Assembly: GCF_036010325.1 (NCBI RefSeq)
Contig: NZ_CP108549.1
Span: forward strand, 1,488,001 to 1,552,000
Direction of reading: 5' to 3'
Length of the DNA: 64,000 bases
From: Streptomyces sp. NBC_01210
GTDB taxonomy: Bacteria > Actinomycetota > Actinomycetes > Streptomycetales > Streptomycetaceae
Positions 45,009-54,256 of this stretch are shown piece after piece (positions within the stretch are counted from its first letter, which is position 1; the number at the start of each line of letters is the position of its first letter). Under the pieces are notes generated by a model. It was not told the DNA's origin and searched no databases. It was given only the letters and a program-made list of their open reading frames with translations. The position numbers and the translations under genes were made by a program.

Positions 45009-45036
45009 GGGAATCTTTACCGCCGACCGGACGTTG
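45009..45036 (+). promoter_or_regulatory. SigR-type promoter of rbpA
   Basis: GGGAAT (45009-45014), 18-bp spacer, GTTG (45033-45036): an exact match to the SigR consensus, 55-60 bp before the rbpA start. rbpA is a known SigR (thiol-oxidative stress) target in S. coelicolor. Confidence 0.88.
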
Positions 45037-45096
45037 ACCGGATGACGACGACAGCGACACCTGTCCTGTGGGCGACAAGCCCGGGAGGCACGATTC

Positions 45097-45471
45097 ATGA
45101 GTGAGCGAGCTCTCCGCGGTACGCGACTCGTGGTGACCAGCTACGAGACGGACCGCGGCATCGATCTGGCCCCGCGCCAGGCGGTGGAGTACGCATGTGA
45201 GAACGGCCATCGATTTGAGATGCCGTTCTCCGTTGAGGCGGACATTCCGCCGGAGTGGGAGTGCAAGGCGTGTGGCGCCCAGGCACTCCTGGTGGACGGC
45301 GATGGCCCCGAGGAGAAGAAGGGCAAGCCGGCGCGAACGCACTGGGACATGCTCATGGAGCGGCGTACCCGCGAGGAGCTGGAGGAGGTGCTGGCCGAGA
45401 GGCTGGCGGTTCTGCGCTCCGGCGCCATGAACATCGCTGTGCATCCGCGGGACAGCCGGAAGTCCGCCTGA
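45097..45471 (+). CDS. rbpA: RNA polymerase-binding protein RbpA
   Basis: 124 aa, essential actinobacterial transcription factor that binds RNA polymerase and principal sigma, stabilising open complexes. The Zn-binding core has C34, H38, C56 and C59 (YACENGHRFE, EWECKACG). The basic-linker region KKGKPARTHWDMLMERRTREELEEVL and sigma-interacting helix follow. ATG 45097 has GGGAGG upstream. Behind a SigR promoter and before a very strong terminator: monocistronic. Confidence 0.97.
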   Translation: MSERALRGTRLVVTSYETDRGIDLAPRQAVEYACENGHRFEMPFSVEADIPPEWECKACGAQALLVDGDGPEEKKGKPARTHWDMLMERRTREELEEVLAERLAVLRSGAMNIAVHPRDSRKSA

Positions 45472-45511
45472 CCCCGTAACAACACCGCACTACAAGCACC
45501 ACGCAAGATCA

Positions 45512-45560
45512 AGAGCCGCGGGCCGTGTCACACCGAGTGTGTGACACGGCCCGCGGCTCT
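45512..45560. terminator. 22-bp perfect hairpin, rbpA/fxsA
   Basis: Arms 45512-45533 and 45539-45560 (AGAGCCGCGGGCCGTGTCAC at the left arm start) are fully complementary over a 5-nt loop, between the convergent rbpA and fxsA genes. Confidence 0.92.
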
Positions 45561-45673
45561 GCTGTGCCTTGGATACGCTCGCGTCCCTCTCGGGACGCCC
45601 GCGTGCCCCCTCGTAGAACGCGCGTGCCCCCTCGCAAAAAGGAACGGCCCGGTCGTAAAGAGGGACGGCCGGG

Positions 45674-46252
45674 TCAGGGGGTCAGCGGGGGCCTCGGGCC
45701 GCCGTCCTCGTAGCCCCGCGAGGGCTGCGTGGCGTCCTGCCGGATGACCTCACCCTGGACGACCTTGCCGTCCGGGCGGTGGATGCGGGCCTGCTGGAAG
45801 GCATCGCCCAGGCTGCCGGGGGCGGCGACGCGCATCCGGTGCTCCAGGGAGCTCTCCGTGTACCGCCCGAGCGCCGAGCGGACGGGCTGCAGCAGAAGCA
45901 GCAGGCCCGCCACGTCGGAGATCAGTCCCGGCAGAATCAGAAGAAGGCCACCGAGCATCAGGAACCCGTTGCCGGTGCTGCCGGTCCCGGGCGCCGGGCT
46001 GTTGCCGGCCTGCGCCTGCTGGAGGGTCTCGGTCAAATTGCGGAAGGCCCGCCGACCGGCCCGCTTGATGACGACGGCGCCGAGGATGCCGCCGCCGACG
46101 AGCAGGGCAAGGACAGTGAGTCCGCCGGCCGCTCCGGCCACCAGGGTCAGCAGCCAGATCTCGAGCACCAGCCAGGTGGCGATGCCGAGCGGCACGAGAT
46201 TGCGGGCGCGCGAGCGCCTGGGGGCTGTCGGGGGCGGAGTGCCGGTCGTCAT
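45674..46252 (-). CDS. fxsA: FxsA family membrane protein
   Basis: 192 aa. Three to four hydrophobic segments: LVPLGIATWLVLEIWLLTLV, LTVLALLVGGGILGAVVIKRAG, FLMLGGLLLILPGLISDVAGLLLLL; the last with GLISDxxG is the FxsA hallmark. In E. coli FxsA relieves F-exclusion of phage T7; its normal role is unclear. The hydrophilic C-terminus is longer than in E. coli. ATG 46252; the frame continues upstream but without homology. 94 bp downstream of ppm1. Confidence 0.92.
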   Translation of the reverse strand: MTTGTPPPTAPRRSRARNLVPLGIATWLVLEIWLLTLVAGAAGGLTVLALLVGGGILGAVVIKRAGRRAFRNLTETLQQAQAGNSPAPGTGSTGNGFLMLGGLLLILPGLISDVAGLLLLLQPVRSALGRYTESSLEHRMRVAAPGSLGDAFQQARIHRPDGKVVQGEVIRQDATQPSRGYEDGGPRPPLTP

Positions 46253-46346
46253 GCCCCCAGTGTGCCTGGAAGCCCGCCGAAGCGGCGTAAGGGTGCGATC
46301 AGGAAGATCGCCCGGCTGACGCGAGCGGAAGACACCGGGAGGCGGT

Positions 46347-47114
46347 TCAGGAGGACTTGCGGCCGAGGAGACGATTGGCCCGGTCGCCGACGCCCCAGGC
46401 GGTGACCCGCCACAGCGCCTCGACAAGGATGTCGCGGCTCATCTTCGAGTCGCCGACCTCGCGCTCCACGAAGGTGATCGGGACCTCGACAACGTGGTAG
46501 CCGGCGGCGACGGCCCGGCGAGCGAGGTCGACCTGGAAGCAGTAGCCCTGCGAGGCGACGTCCGCGAGGCCGAGCCCTTCGAGGGTCTCCTTGCGAAAGG
46601 CCCGGAAGCCGCCCGTGATGTCACGGAGCGGCAGGCCGAGGAGCAGCCGGGAGTACGTGCTGCCGCCGCGCGAGATGAACTGACGGTGCTTCGGCCAGTT
46701 GACCACGCGGCCGCCGGGGACCCAGCGCGAGCCGAGGACCAGGTCGGCGCCCTTGAGGGCGGTGAGCAGCCGGGGCAGTTCCTCGGGCTGGTGGGAGCCG
46801 TCGGCGTCCATTTCGACGAGTACGCCGTAGCCGTGCTCGATGCCCCAGGCAAAGCCCGCCAGGTACGCGGCGCCGAGGCCTTCCTTGCCCTTGCGGTGCA
46901 GTACATGCACCTTGTCGTCGTGGGCCGCGAGTTCATCGGCGAATTTGCCGGTGCCGTCGGGGCTGTTGTCGTCGGCGACGAGGATGTCCGCCTCGGGCAC
47001 GGCAACGCGCACCCGGGAGACGATCGGCTTGATGTTCTCGGCCTCGTTGTAGGTCGGGATGATCACCAAGGCTCTGCCGAGCGGGCCGTACCGCCGCTGA
47101 CCGCCGTCGTTCAC
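46347..47114 (-). CDS. ppm1: Polyprenol-phosphate mannosyltransferase
   Basis: 255 aa, GT2 fold. Makes polyprenol-phosphate-mannose, the donor for protein O-mannosylation and lipoglycans on the outer membrane face. ALVIIPTYNEAENI opens the domain; LVADDNSPDGTG and VEMDADGSHQPEEL (DxD) are the nucleotide/metal motifs. The catalytic domain stands alone, without the Lnt acyltransferase fusion found in some mycobacteria. GTG 47114 follows AAGGGG. Position beside fxsA and rbpA matches S. coelicolor (SCO1421-1423 order). Confidence 0.94.
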   Translation of the reverse strand: MNDGGQRRYGPLGRALVIIPTYNEAENIKPIVSRVRVAVPEADILVADDNSPDGTGKFADELAAHDDKVHVLHRKGKEGLGAAYLAGFAWGIEHGYGVLVEMDADGSHQPEELPRLLTALKGADLVLGSRWVPGGRVVNWPKHRQFISRGGSTYSRLLLGLPLRDITGGFRAFRKETLEGLGLADVASQGYCFQVDLARRAVAAGYHVVEVPITFVEREVGDSKMSRDILVEALWRVTAWGVGDRANRLLGRKSS

Positions 47115-47631
47115 TACTGCCCCTTAATGTCCGTACGCAGAGCCCCACCATAGCGAGCGCTCGCCGCGCCGCTGCGGCGGCACGGACCTGGGGAGTCGTG
47201 TCTTCGGCGCGGAAGTGTGACAAGGGGCTGCGGATCGGGGCCCGGCGTCCTTCGGGCCGACCTGGGACCCGCTGGCTGCGGATCTACCGAGAGCCGTTGT
47301 CTACTGAACGCCGGGCCCCACCCGGGTCACACCTGCCGACCGGCTGAGACCTTCCCTCGCCCCCGAGGCGCGGGCGCTGAACCTGGCTCCCAGTGGCAGT
47401 GCGCCGGTGCGACGCACCACCCCATGACCCAGCGGCGTTCGACGACTGCGTGAAGGTCTGCCGGTCGGACGTCCCGTGGTGGACTCGGCCGAACCTACCG
47501 GCCGGTGGGCGCTCGCTGTCAACACTCCCCTGATCTGCGATCCTTGCCCAATTCACCAGGTCAGCGCGGAAGATGCGCAGGTCGCGCCGGAGCGCGGCGG
47601 GCATCGATCGGCGGTACGAAATGTCCGCACG
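47115..47631. other. 517-bp region with no supported gene
   Basis: Must hold the ppm1 promoter. A GGCCCG/CGGGCC hairpin lies near 47238-47257. Short frames exist on both strands (for example minus 47284-47604), but none has a ribosome site, good codon bias or recognisable sequence. Locally degenerate, GC-skewed DNA; it may hold decayed sequence. Confidence 0.4.
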
Positions 47632-49272
47632 TCACTCGTTCAGCCTCTCATAGACCGTTTGTCCGAAGACCACCGTCCGCAGGCAGCGGGGCAGTTCGGT
47701 GCCGGGGGTGAGATCGGGCAGGCCCGGGGTGCCGGAGCGCGGGTCGGTGGACCAGCGGGCGACGCGGTCGTCGGGGGCCTGGACGACGAGTTCCTCGGTG
47801 CGCCAGACGGCGTAGTCGGCGGGCGCGCCGGGAACCAGGACGCCGGCGTCGTCGCGGCCGATGGCACGCCAGCCGCCGCGTGTGTGGGCGGTGAAGGCGG
47901 CGCGGGCGGAGACCCGGTGTTCCGGCGTGCGGTGGAAGGCAGCGGCCCGGACCGTGCCCCAGGGGTCGAGCGGGGTCACGGGACTGTCCGAGCCGAAGGC
48001 GAGGGGCACTCCGGCGCGCAGCAGTGCGGCATACGGATTGAGGGTGCGGGCCCGCTCGGCGCCGAGGCGCTGGGCGTACATGCCCTCCGAGCCGCCCCAG
48101 GCCGCGTCGAAGGCGGGCTGGACGGAGGCGGTGAGGCCGAATTCGGCGAAGGCGGCGATGGTTTCGGATGTGAGCATCTCGGCGTGTTCGACACGGTGGC
48201 GGGCTGCGCGTACGCGGGCGAGGCCGAGCGTGTCGGCGGCGGCCCTGACGCCGTCCGTGACGGCGGTGAGGGCGGCATCGCCGATGGCGTGGAACCCGGC
48301 CTGGAGCCCGGCTTCGGTGCAGGCGGTGACATGGGCGGCGACGGCCGCGGTGTCGAGGTGGGCGGCGCCGGCGTGCGGGGCGTCGGCGTACGGGGCGTGC
48401 AGGCAGGCGGTGTGCGAGCCGAGGGAGCCGTCGACGAAGAGGTCACCGGCCGCGCCGATGGCGCCGAGTTCGCGGATGCGCTGTGCGTCCTTTGCGCTCG
48501 CGACCTGTTCGGCCCAGTAGCCGACGACGCGCGGGCCCGGCTCCGCCTCGGCCAGTTTCAGCAGGGAGGTGAAGTCGTCCTCGTCGGAGATGTCGGGGCC
48601 GGCGCACTCGTGGACGGTGCCGATGCCGAGCGAGCCGGCCCTGGCGAGTGCGGCGCGCTGGGCGGCGGCGCGCTGGCCGGGGGTGATCGCTGCGTGGGCG
48701 GCGGCGCGTACGGCGTGGTGGGCGGCAGCGGTCAGCGGCGCGTCCGGGTGGTAACCGCCGAAGTCGGTGATGCCGGGGACGAAGTCGAGCAGGGCGGTGG
48801 TGACCACGGCCGAGTGGACGTCGATCCGGGGCAGATAGAGAGCACGGCCGCCGGCCGCCTGGTCGAGTTCGGTGCGGGACGGCGGACGCTGCTCGGGCCA
48901 GCGCGTGGCGTCCCAGCCGTGACCGAGGAGGACCTTGTCGGCGGAGTGTGCGGCGCTGTGCTCCCGTACGAGATCGAGCGCTTCGACCAGGGTGCGGGCG
49001 CCGGACAGGTCGAGGCCGGTGAGGGCGAGGCCGGTCGCCGTGGTGTGTACGTGTGCGTCGGTGAACGCCGGAGTGACCAGAGCCCCTTCCAGGTCGATCA
49101 CCTCGTCGACTCCGGCGGCGAAGGCGTCGGCGGCGCCTTCCGAGCCCACCCAGCCGATATGTCCTCGCTCGACGACCATCGCGGTGGCGAAGGGGTCGGC
49201 GGGGCTGTGGACTTCTCCACCGCGCAGCAGCACGGTGCGGTGTTCGGCCTGGGGGGCGGTGCTGTCGGTCAT
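47632..49272 (-). CDS. Amidohydrolase (YtcJ-like)
   Basis: 546 aa metal-dependent hydrolase. FTDAHVHTT (HxH metal motif, about residue 70), later GFHAIGDAA and RVEHAEM histidines, FGSDSPV Asp near the C-terminus: all amidohydrolase-3 landmarks. Cytosolic; family members act on amides, N-acyl amino acids or formamides. It starts 9 bp after an AsnC-family regulator gene on the same strand, suggesting an amino-acid-like ligand or product. Confidence 0.9.
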   Translation of the reverse strand: MTDSTAPQAEHRTVLLRGGEVHSPADPFATAMVVERGHIGWVGSEGAADAFAAGVDEVIDLEGALVTPAFTDAHVHTTATGLALTGLDLSGARTLVEALDLVREHSAAHSADKVLLGHGWDATRWPEQRPPSRTELDQAAGGRALYLPRIDVHSAVVTTALLDFVPGITDFGGYHPDAPLTAAAHHAVRAAAHAAITPGQRAAAQRAALARAGSLGIGTVHECAGPDISDEDDFTSLLKLAEAEPGPRVVGYWAEQVASAKDAQRIRELGAIGAAGDLFVDGSLGSHTACLHAPYADAPHAGAAHLDTAAVAAHVTACTEAGLQAGFHAIGDAALTAVTDGVRAAADTLGLARVRAARHRVEHAEMLTSETIAAFAEFGLTASVQPAFDAAWGGSEGMYAQRLGAERARTLNPYAALLRAGVPLAFGSDSPVTPLDPWGTVRAAAFHRTPEHRVSARAAFTAHTRGGWRAIGRDDAGVLVPGAPADYAVWRTEELVVQAPDDRVARWSTDPRSGTPGLPDLTPGTELPRCLRTVVFGQTVYERLNE

Positions 49273-49281
49273 GGGAACAGC

Positions 49282-49722
49282 CTAGATACGCGGCGGGCGT
49301 GCCTCGTACGGGGTGGAGAGGACGACGGTCGTACGGGTGGAGACACCGGACAGCGAGCGGATGCGGGTGAGCAGGTGCTCGAGCTCGAGCGGGGTCGCGA
49401 CGCGCACCTTGAGGATGTAGTTCTCCTCGCCCGCGACGCTGTGGCAGGCCTCGATCTCCGGCACGTCGGCGAGGCGTTCCGCGATGTCGTCGGGGGCACT
49501 GGGGTCAAACGGCTTGACCGAGATGAAGGCGGTGAGCGGCAGCCCGACCGCCTCGGGGTCGACGACGGCGGCATAGCCGCGGATGACGCCGCGCTGCTCG
49601 AGGCGGCGGACGCGCTGATGCACCGCCGATGTGGACAGGCCCGTGGCCTTGCCCAGGTCGGTGTAGCTCATCCGCCCGTCCGTGACGAGCAATTCCACGA
49701 TCTGACGATCCAGCTCCTCCAT
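49282..49722 (-). CDS. Lrp/AsnC-family regulator
   Basis: 146 aa. HTH at residues 2-55 (ELDRQIVELLVTDGRMSYTDLGKATGLSTSAVHQRVRRLEQRG) and RAM ligand-binding domain (ISVKPFDPSAP, EIEACHSVAGEENYILKVRV). Senses amino acids or small organic acids as an oligomer. ATG 49722; TTG 49731 is a less likely alternative. Directly upstream of the amidohydrolase and likely its local regulator. Confidence 0.93.
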   Translation of the reverse strand: MEELDRQIVELLVTDGRMSYTDLGKATGLSTSAVHQRVRRLEQRGVIRGYAAVVDPEAVGLPLTAFISVKPFDPSAPDDIAERLADVPEIEACHSVAGEENYILKVRVATPLELEHLLTRIRSLSGVSTRTTVVLSTPYEARPPRI

Positions 49723-49926
49723 GCGGATCAACCTATTGCCCCAGGTCCCTTCCGGCACAGTCGGCGGCCACACGGAGTGGCACCTGCGGCGGGCATGTGA
49801 CGAATGCCACAGGTTTGCCGACCGGTCCGTCGTGATCACGCGGTTGCCTGACTGGCGCGTGGGGAATTGCTTGCTTTGGTCGAGGCCGCAAGTGCCTGGT
49901 CGGCCCACCTGAGGGGGAGAATCTCC

Positions 49927-50331
49927 ATGCAGAACCTGAAGAACAGCGGACGTACCGAACCGGAGCCTGTTGATTCGGCCGACCCGGCTGAGATCGACGA
50001 GCTCGACGCGTACGACACCTTCGAGATGTACCGGGTGATCTGCCCGGACTGCGCGCAGCCGATCGCTCTGCTGGCGGACGAGGACGTCCTGCCGGAGCAT
50101 GCACTGTGCCCCACCCCGTGGAATCCCTTCGGGCTGACCGTGTGCGCCGGTACGGGGCGTACGGCCGCCGAGGCACGTCCCGCGGACGAGACGTTCGAAG
50201 TCCAGGAGCAGGACACCGCACTGCTGTTGACGCTCCCTCAGGGGCTCGACTGGCGGACCCAGCCCTTCTCCCACGTCGGCGGTCCGGGCTCGCGTCCGGT
50301 CAAGATGCCGCATATGCGGCGTGCGGCCTGA
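49927..50331 (+). CDS. Conserved small acidic protein with Cys-pair motif
   Basis: 134 aa, not recognised. Very acidic N-terminus (DSADPAEIDELDAYDTFE), then CPDCAQPIAL and a later CPTPWNPFGLTVCAG: four cysteines that could form a zinc ribbon. ATG 49927 has GAGGGGGAG 7 bp upstream. Monocistronic between divergent and convergent neighbours; the end is 27 bp from the phosphotransferase stop. Confidence 0.78.
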   Translation: MQNLKNSGRTEPEPVDSADPAEIDELDAYDTFEMYRVICPDCAQPIALLADEDVLPEHALCPTPWNPFGLTVCAGTGRTAAEARPADETFEVQEQDTALLLTLPQGLDWRTQPFSHVGGPGSRPVKMPHMRRAA

Positions 50332-50358
50332 GCGGTCCAAGGGCGAGGCCCCAGTAGG

Positions 50359-51429
50359 TCACCAGTAGCTTCCCTGCACCATGGCGGCAAGGCCGGCGTG
50401 GTGCAGGATCAGGCTGTCCGGGTCTTCGGGCACCTGTACCTCACCGAAGTGGATCTGCCGGTAGGCCACCCGGAGCATGACGATCGCGTGCCGCAGCGCG
50501 GCATAGAGAGTGTGGAACTCCATGTCGCGCGGGCGGTGGCCGGTGAGCTGTTCGTAACGGCGCTCTACGGCCTCGCGGCGCAGGAAGTCGGGCAGGCCCG
50601 GTTGACCGAAGCCGACAGTGAGGTCCTGGAAGAACCGGTGGAGGTAGACGGTCCAGCCGAGGTCGACCTCGCGCGGGGCGTAGGCGGCCATCTCCCAGTC
50701 GAGTACGGCAGCGGGCTCGAACCCGTCGTAGATGATGTTGCCGATGCGGGCGTCGCCCCAGTTGCGGACCGCCTCGCCCTCGTCCTCGGGCCAGTGCGCC
50801 TCGAGCCGGTCGAAGGCGCCCTCGATGAGTGGTGAGCGTGGCAGCCCCTCCACCACCCAGGCGTAGTACGCCCGTTGGGCATCGACATGGCGGCGCAGCG
50901 CGCTGCTCTCCTGTCGTGGGACCGGGTGCTGGTCGTGCAGTCGGGCGATCAGCGAGATCGTGGCCTCTTCCAACTGGGCGCGCTCGGCGTCGCTCGCGGC
51001 ATGCAGCCAGTTGCCCTCGTACGTATAGGGCATGACGTCGGGCGGAACCCGGCCCTCGACGCGCTCCATCACGAAGAACGGCGCTCCCAGCGCCCCGGGA
51101 TCCTCCTCCAGCCACAGCACGCGCGGCACAGGTACGTCGGTGTGCTCGGCCACGTCCCGCATGGTGCGGTACTGCAGCGCCATGTCGTACACCGGGAAGA
51201 TCGTGTACGCGGCCGGGTCGGCGGCGAGCCGCAACGCGCAGGCGCGCACGGGTGGTTCGGGGTGCTCGATGTCGAAGAGCAGTGTCTCGCTGGACATGCC
51301 GTTGGACTCGGGGACCCGTACGCCCGAGACCTTGGCGCCGGGCAGCCGGCCATCCAGCCAGGCGGTGAGACGGCGGGCGAGCTCTTCGGGGTCGCGCGTG
51401 GTCGTGCGAGGGCGCGGTGCCGTTGCCAT
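50359..51429 (-). CDS. Phosphotransferase family (APH/ACAD10-like) protein
   Basis: 356 aa, aminoglycoside-phosphotransferase/choline-kinase fold. NWGDARIGNIIYD carries the catalytic Asp and metal Asn (HGD changed to WGD), AVLDWEMA the second metal Asp. In lipid catabolic operons this subfamily (as in the ACAD10/11 kinase domain) phosphorylates 4-hydroxyacyl-CoAs. ATG 51429 is chosen on GAGGAG at good spacing. Second gene behind the TGACG-N3-CGTCA operator. Confidence 0.87.
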   Translation of the reverse strand: MATAPRPRTTTRDPEELARRLTAWLDGRLPGAKVSGVRVPESNGMSSETLLFDIEHPEPPVRACALRLAADPAAYTIFPVYDMALQYRTMRDVAEHTDVPVPRVLWLEEDPGALGAPFFVMERVEGRVPPDVMPYTYEGNWLHAASDAERAQLEEATISLIARLHDQHPVPRQESSALRRHVDAQRAYYAWVVEGLPRSPLIEGAFDRLEAHWPEDEGEAVRNWGDARIGNIIYDGFEPAAVLDWEMAAYAPREVDLGWTVYLHRFFQDLTVGFGQPGLPDFLRREAVERRYEQLTGHRPRDMEFHTLYAALRHAIVMLRVAYRQIHFGEVQVPEDPDSLILHHAGLAAMVQGSYW

Positions 51430-51552
51430 GGCGGTACTCCTCACTGTCGGTGCGTCCATTTGCGGCTGTGCCGTGGTGAACAGCGCGTTCGGCGGTGGCC
51501 GTCGCTTCCGCACGCCCTCTTCATCCACCGATGCCGGCATCCGCCCGGGCGG

Positions 51553-52677
51553 CTAACCGGCCACCGAGTCATAGCCGCTGAAGCCGCTCGGGTCGTGGCG
51601 GCCGAAGGTGCCGTGTTCGAAGATGCCGTGGCCGGTCCGCCCGTCGAGGGTGAAGCGGGCCGAGTGGTCCGTGACGCCGTAGGTGGCCATCGGATGGACG
51701 GCGGGGTCGGAGAGGTCGTAGCTGCGCCGGTCCCTCCAGCCGCGGCCCTGCCAGGTGCCGTGCTGCCAGTCGGTGGCGGGCGGATAGCCGGCGCCGATGG
51801 CGAGCGGTGAGGAGGCGAGGATCTCCACGCCGAGCTCAAGGAGTTTACGGGCCGGGTCGGTGAGGTGGACGACGGCACGTTCGGGGTGGCGGGTGCCGGG
51901 GCGGTAGGTGATGTCGGTGTGGGGCCAGCCGAGTTGGATGTCGTGGTGTCCGTCGCGGACGAGGACGGCTTCGCTGAGCGTGCGGTAGCCGTCGGCGTCC
52001 TCCTGGGCGATCACCATCAGGAAGCGGTCATCGAAGCGGACGGGGATCCAGAGCCAGTGGAAACCTTCGGTGCGCAGCTCCTCTGCAGCGCGGCCGCCTT
52101 CTTCGCCGGGGATGGGCCGTACACCCCAACTGCGGTCGCGGGTGCCGGTCCACTCCCCCGCCGTCACCGGAATCTCCTCGCCGGCCGCACGGATGATACC
52201 GGTGCAGCTGCCGGCCTGGACGAAGCGGCGGCCTTCGAGCATGAGCCGGTCGCCGCGGCGCTGAGTGTGGTGCGGTTCCCACACGGCAGGGAAGTCCGCG
52301 TGCCAGGTGATGTCGTACGAGAGCGAGCCGGGGTCGTCCGGGTCGGCGTCGCAGTGCAGGGTGAGACGACGCAGCGGCTCGTCGACGCTGATCCGCAGCG
52401 GGCCGACAGTGAGGTTCATCCGGTCGTCGGTGAGTGCGTCGGAGGCGCGTACGGCGTGTATCCGGTTGTCGAGGCGGAGTGTGGCGTAGGCGTCGATGAC
52501 GCCGGTGTTGGGGTAGACGCCGAGGCCGGCGATGAGCAGCGCTCGGCCCCGGTGGTCGAAGACCTGGAAGATGCACCGGTCGTAGGCGTTGCGGTCGCCG
52601 GTGACGAGATGCTTCATCGACAGCGGCGCCTGGTGTACGGGGTATTCGTCGAGGGCGATGGGGCGGTCGTCTGACAC
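51553..52677 (-). CDS. Lipocalin/AttH-like domain protein of lipid-type operon
   Basis: 374 aa, beta-rich, two-domain. Motifs such as GVIDAYATLRLDNRIHAVRAS, LSYDITWHADFPAVWEPHH, EWTGTRDRSWGVRP and FHWLWIPVRFDD resemble AttH/hydroxyneurosporene-synthase-like proteins found with acyl-CoA and phosphotransferase genes in actinobacteria. No catalytic motif is recognised. GTG 52677 follows AGGAGG at good spacing. First gene of an operon with the phosphotransferase. Confidence 0.75.
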   Translation of the reverse strand: MSDDRPIALDEYPVHQAPLSMKHLVTGDRNAYDRCIFQVFDHRGRALLIAGLGVYPNTGVIDAYATLRLDNRIHAVRASDALTDDRMNLTVGPLRISVDEPLRRLTLHCDADPDDPGSLSYDITWHADFPAVWEPHHTQRRGDRLMLEGRRFVQAGSCTGIIRAAGEEIPVTAGEWTGTRDRSWGVRPIPGEEGGRAAEELRTEGFHWLWIPVRFDDRFLMVIAQEDADGYRTLSEAVLVRDGHHDIQLGWPHTDITYRPGTRHPERAVVHLTDPARKLLELGVEILASSPLAIGAGYPPATDWQHGTWQGRGWRDRRSYDLSDPAVHPMATYGVTDHSARFTLDGRTGHGIFEHGTFGRHDPSGFSGYDSVAG

Positions 52678-52723
52678 GGCAGACCTCCTGGGCGGCAGCT
52701 GACCTCCTGGACGGCAAGAAAGT

Positions 52724-52738
52724 TGACGGTACGTCAGA
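52724..52738. promoter_or_regulatory. Second TGACG-N3-CGTCA operator candidate
   Basis: TGACGGTACGTCAGA lies 47 bp before GTG 52677. Its core (perfect 5-bp arms) and right arm CGTCAGA equal those of the site at 9266. Suggests one TetR-type regulator for both operons. Confidence 0.7.
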
Positions 52739-52865
52739 AACCTTGCGGGAGGCCAGAGCCCGGCGCCGTACTCGTATCACCGCGGACCACGTGCGGGCAT
52801 GGCGCGAACTCGCGCTCGATTCTTCTCGGCGGTAACCCGGCCGGGACGCAGGGCGTTGGCCAGTC

Positions 52866-53111
52866 ATGACCCTGCAGTACGCCACGACCAGTCACGGCCG
52901 GCGCCGCCTTGCGACACCCGCTCCGGAAGAATCGGTTCCGCATCCGGCCGATCCGCCCATCTACCGAGAGCTGCTCCGTCAGTGGGCGAGCAAGGGCCGG
53001 ACCGTGCCGGGGCGCCGGGACCCGGAGTGGAGCAGGCTCGCGGCGCCGCCGGTGTGGAACGGGCGGTTCAGCGCGTCACAGGATCAGCGCGTCTCGGGTC
53101 CGGCGAGGTGA
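52866..53111 (+). CDS. Small hypothetical protein
   Basis: 81 aa: polar N-terminus, then IYRELLRQWASKGRTVPGRR and DPEWSRLAAPPVW. The composition and codon bias look coding, and the Arg/Trp-rich core reads like a short streptomycete family protein. Weak ribosome site. Its 3' end overlaps the convergent acyl-CoA dehydrogenase by 28 bp. No function can be given. Confidence 0.5.
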   Translation: MTLQYATTSHGRRRLATPAPEESVPHPADPPIYRELLRQWASKGRTVPGRRDPEWSRLAAPPVWNGRFSASQDQRVSGPAR

Positions 53112-54256
53112 CGGGCGATGACCATGCGCTGGATCTGGTTGGTGCCCTCGACGATCTGCAGCACCTTGGCCTCACGCATATAGCGCTCGACCGGGAAGTC
53201 CAGCGTGTAGCCATAGCCGCCGAGCACCTGGACCGCGTCGGTGGTGACGCTCATCGCCGTGTCCGTACAGAACAGCTTGGCCATGGCTGCCTGCCGGGAG
53301 AAGGGCCGTCCCGCGTCGCGCAGCCGCGCGGCGGCGAGGTAGAGCGCACGGCCCGCCTCGATCCGGGTGGCCATGTCGGCGAGCATGAAGCGCAGCCCCT
53401 GGAAGTCGGCGATGGGCCGGCCGAACTGCTGTCGCCCGGTGGCGTAGGCGATGGCCTCGTCCAGGGCCGCCTGCGCGAGCCCGATGGCGCAGGCGGCGAT
53501 ACCGAGCCGGCCCGAGTCGAGCGCTGAGAGCGCGATCGCGAAGCCCTGGCCCTCCTCACCGATCCTGCGGGAGTCGGGGACCCGTACGGCGTCGAAGTTC
53601 AGCTGGGCGGTGGGCGAGCCCTTCATCCCCATCTTCTTCTCGGGTGCGGCGGGGTTCAGGCCCTGCGCGTCGCCGGGGACGAGGAAGGCCGTGATGCCAC
53701 GGGCACCCTCACCGCCGGTGCGGGCCAGAACGGTGTAGAAGTCGGCGATGCCGCCGTGCGTGATCCAGGACTTGGTACCGGTGATCACCCAGCTGTCCCC
53801 GTCGCGCACCGCCTTGGTGCGCAGCGACGCGGCATCCGACCCGGAGGCGGGTTCGGAGAGGCAGTACGCGCCGAGGAGGCCGCCGCCGAGCATGGCGGGC
53901 AGATGCTCGGCCTGCTGCTCCTTGGTGCCGTAGCCGGCCAGTGCATGGCAGGCGAGGGAGTGGACGCTGACACCGAGGCCGACGGTGAGGCGGGCGGCGG
54001 CGAGCTCTTCGAGGACCTGGAGGTAGACCTCGTACGGCTGATCTCCGCCGCCGTACTCGGAGTCGTACGGAAGGCCGAGCAGTCCGGACTCGGACAGAAG
54101 AGAGAAGACCTCGCGCGGGAAGTGCCCGGAATCCTCCTCCTCGGCCGCCCGGGGAGCGATCTCCCGCTGGATGATGTCGCGTACCAGGGCGATCAGATCC
54201 CTGGACTCCTCGGTGGGCAGTTGACGATCCACCGGCTGCGGGGCGCGATCGGGCAT
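53084..54256 (-). CDS. Acyl-CoA dehydrogenase
   Basis: 390 aa FAD enzyme catalysing alpha,beta-dehydrogenation of an acyl-CoA. AYCLSEPASGSDAASL and SWVITGTKSWITHGG are the FAD/substrate motifs; the catalytic base is the Glu of QIVEGTNQIQRMVI near the C-terminus (short-chain/isovaleryl-type position). ATG 54256 with GGGAGGAG upstream. Chain preference not deducible. Neighbour of the lipid-like phosphotransferase operon but transcribed separately. Confidence 0.93.
   Translation of the reverse strand: MPDRAPQPVDRQLPTEESRDLIALVRDIIQREIAPRAAEEEDSGHFPREVFSLLSESGLLGLPYDSEYGGGDQPYEVYLQVLEELAAARLTVGLGVSVHSLACHALAGYGTKEQQAEHLPAMLGGGLLGAYCLSEPASGSDAASLRTKAVRDGDSWVITGTKSWITHGGIADFYTVLARTGGEGARGITAFLVPGDAQGLNPAAPEKKMGMKGSPTAQLNFDAVRVPDSRRIGEEGQGFAIALSALDSGRLGIAACAIGLAQAALDEAIAYATGRQQFGRPIADFQGLRFMLADMATRIEAGRALYLAAARLRDAGRPFSRQAAMAKLFCTDTAMSVTTDAVQVLGGYGYTLDFPVERYMREAKVLQIVEGTNQIQRMVIARHLAGPETR

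Noticed and set aside
47284..47604. Possible 106-aa minus-strand gene
   Set aside because: No ribosome site, poor codon bias, no recognisable sequence.
47476..49800. 774-aa Gly/Asp-rich plus-strand frame
   Set aside because: Antisense to the amidohydrolase and AsnC genes; composition typical of a GC-rich shadow.
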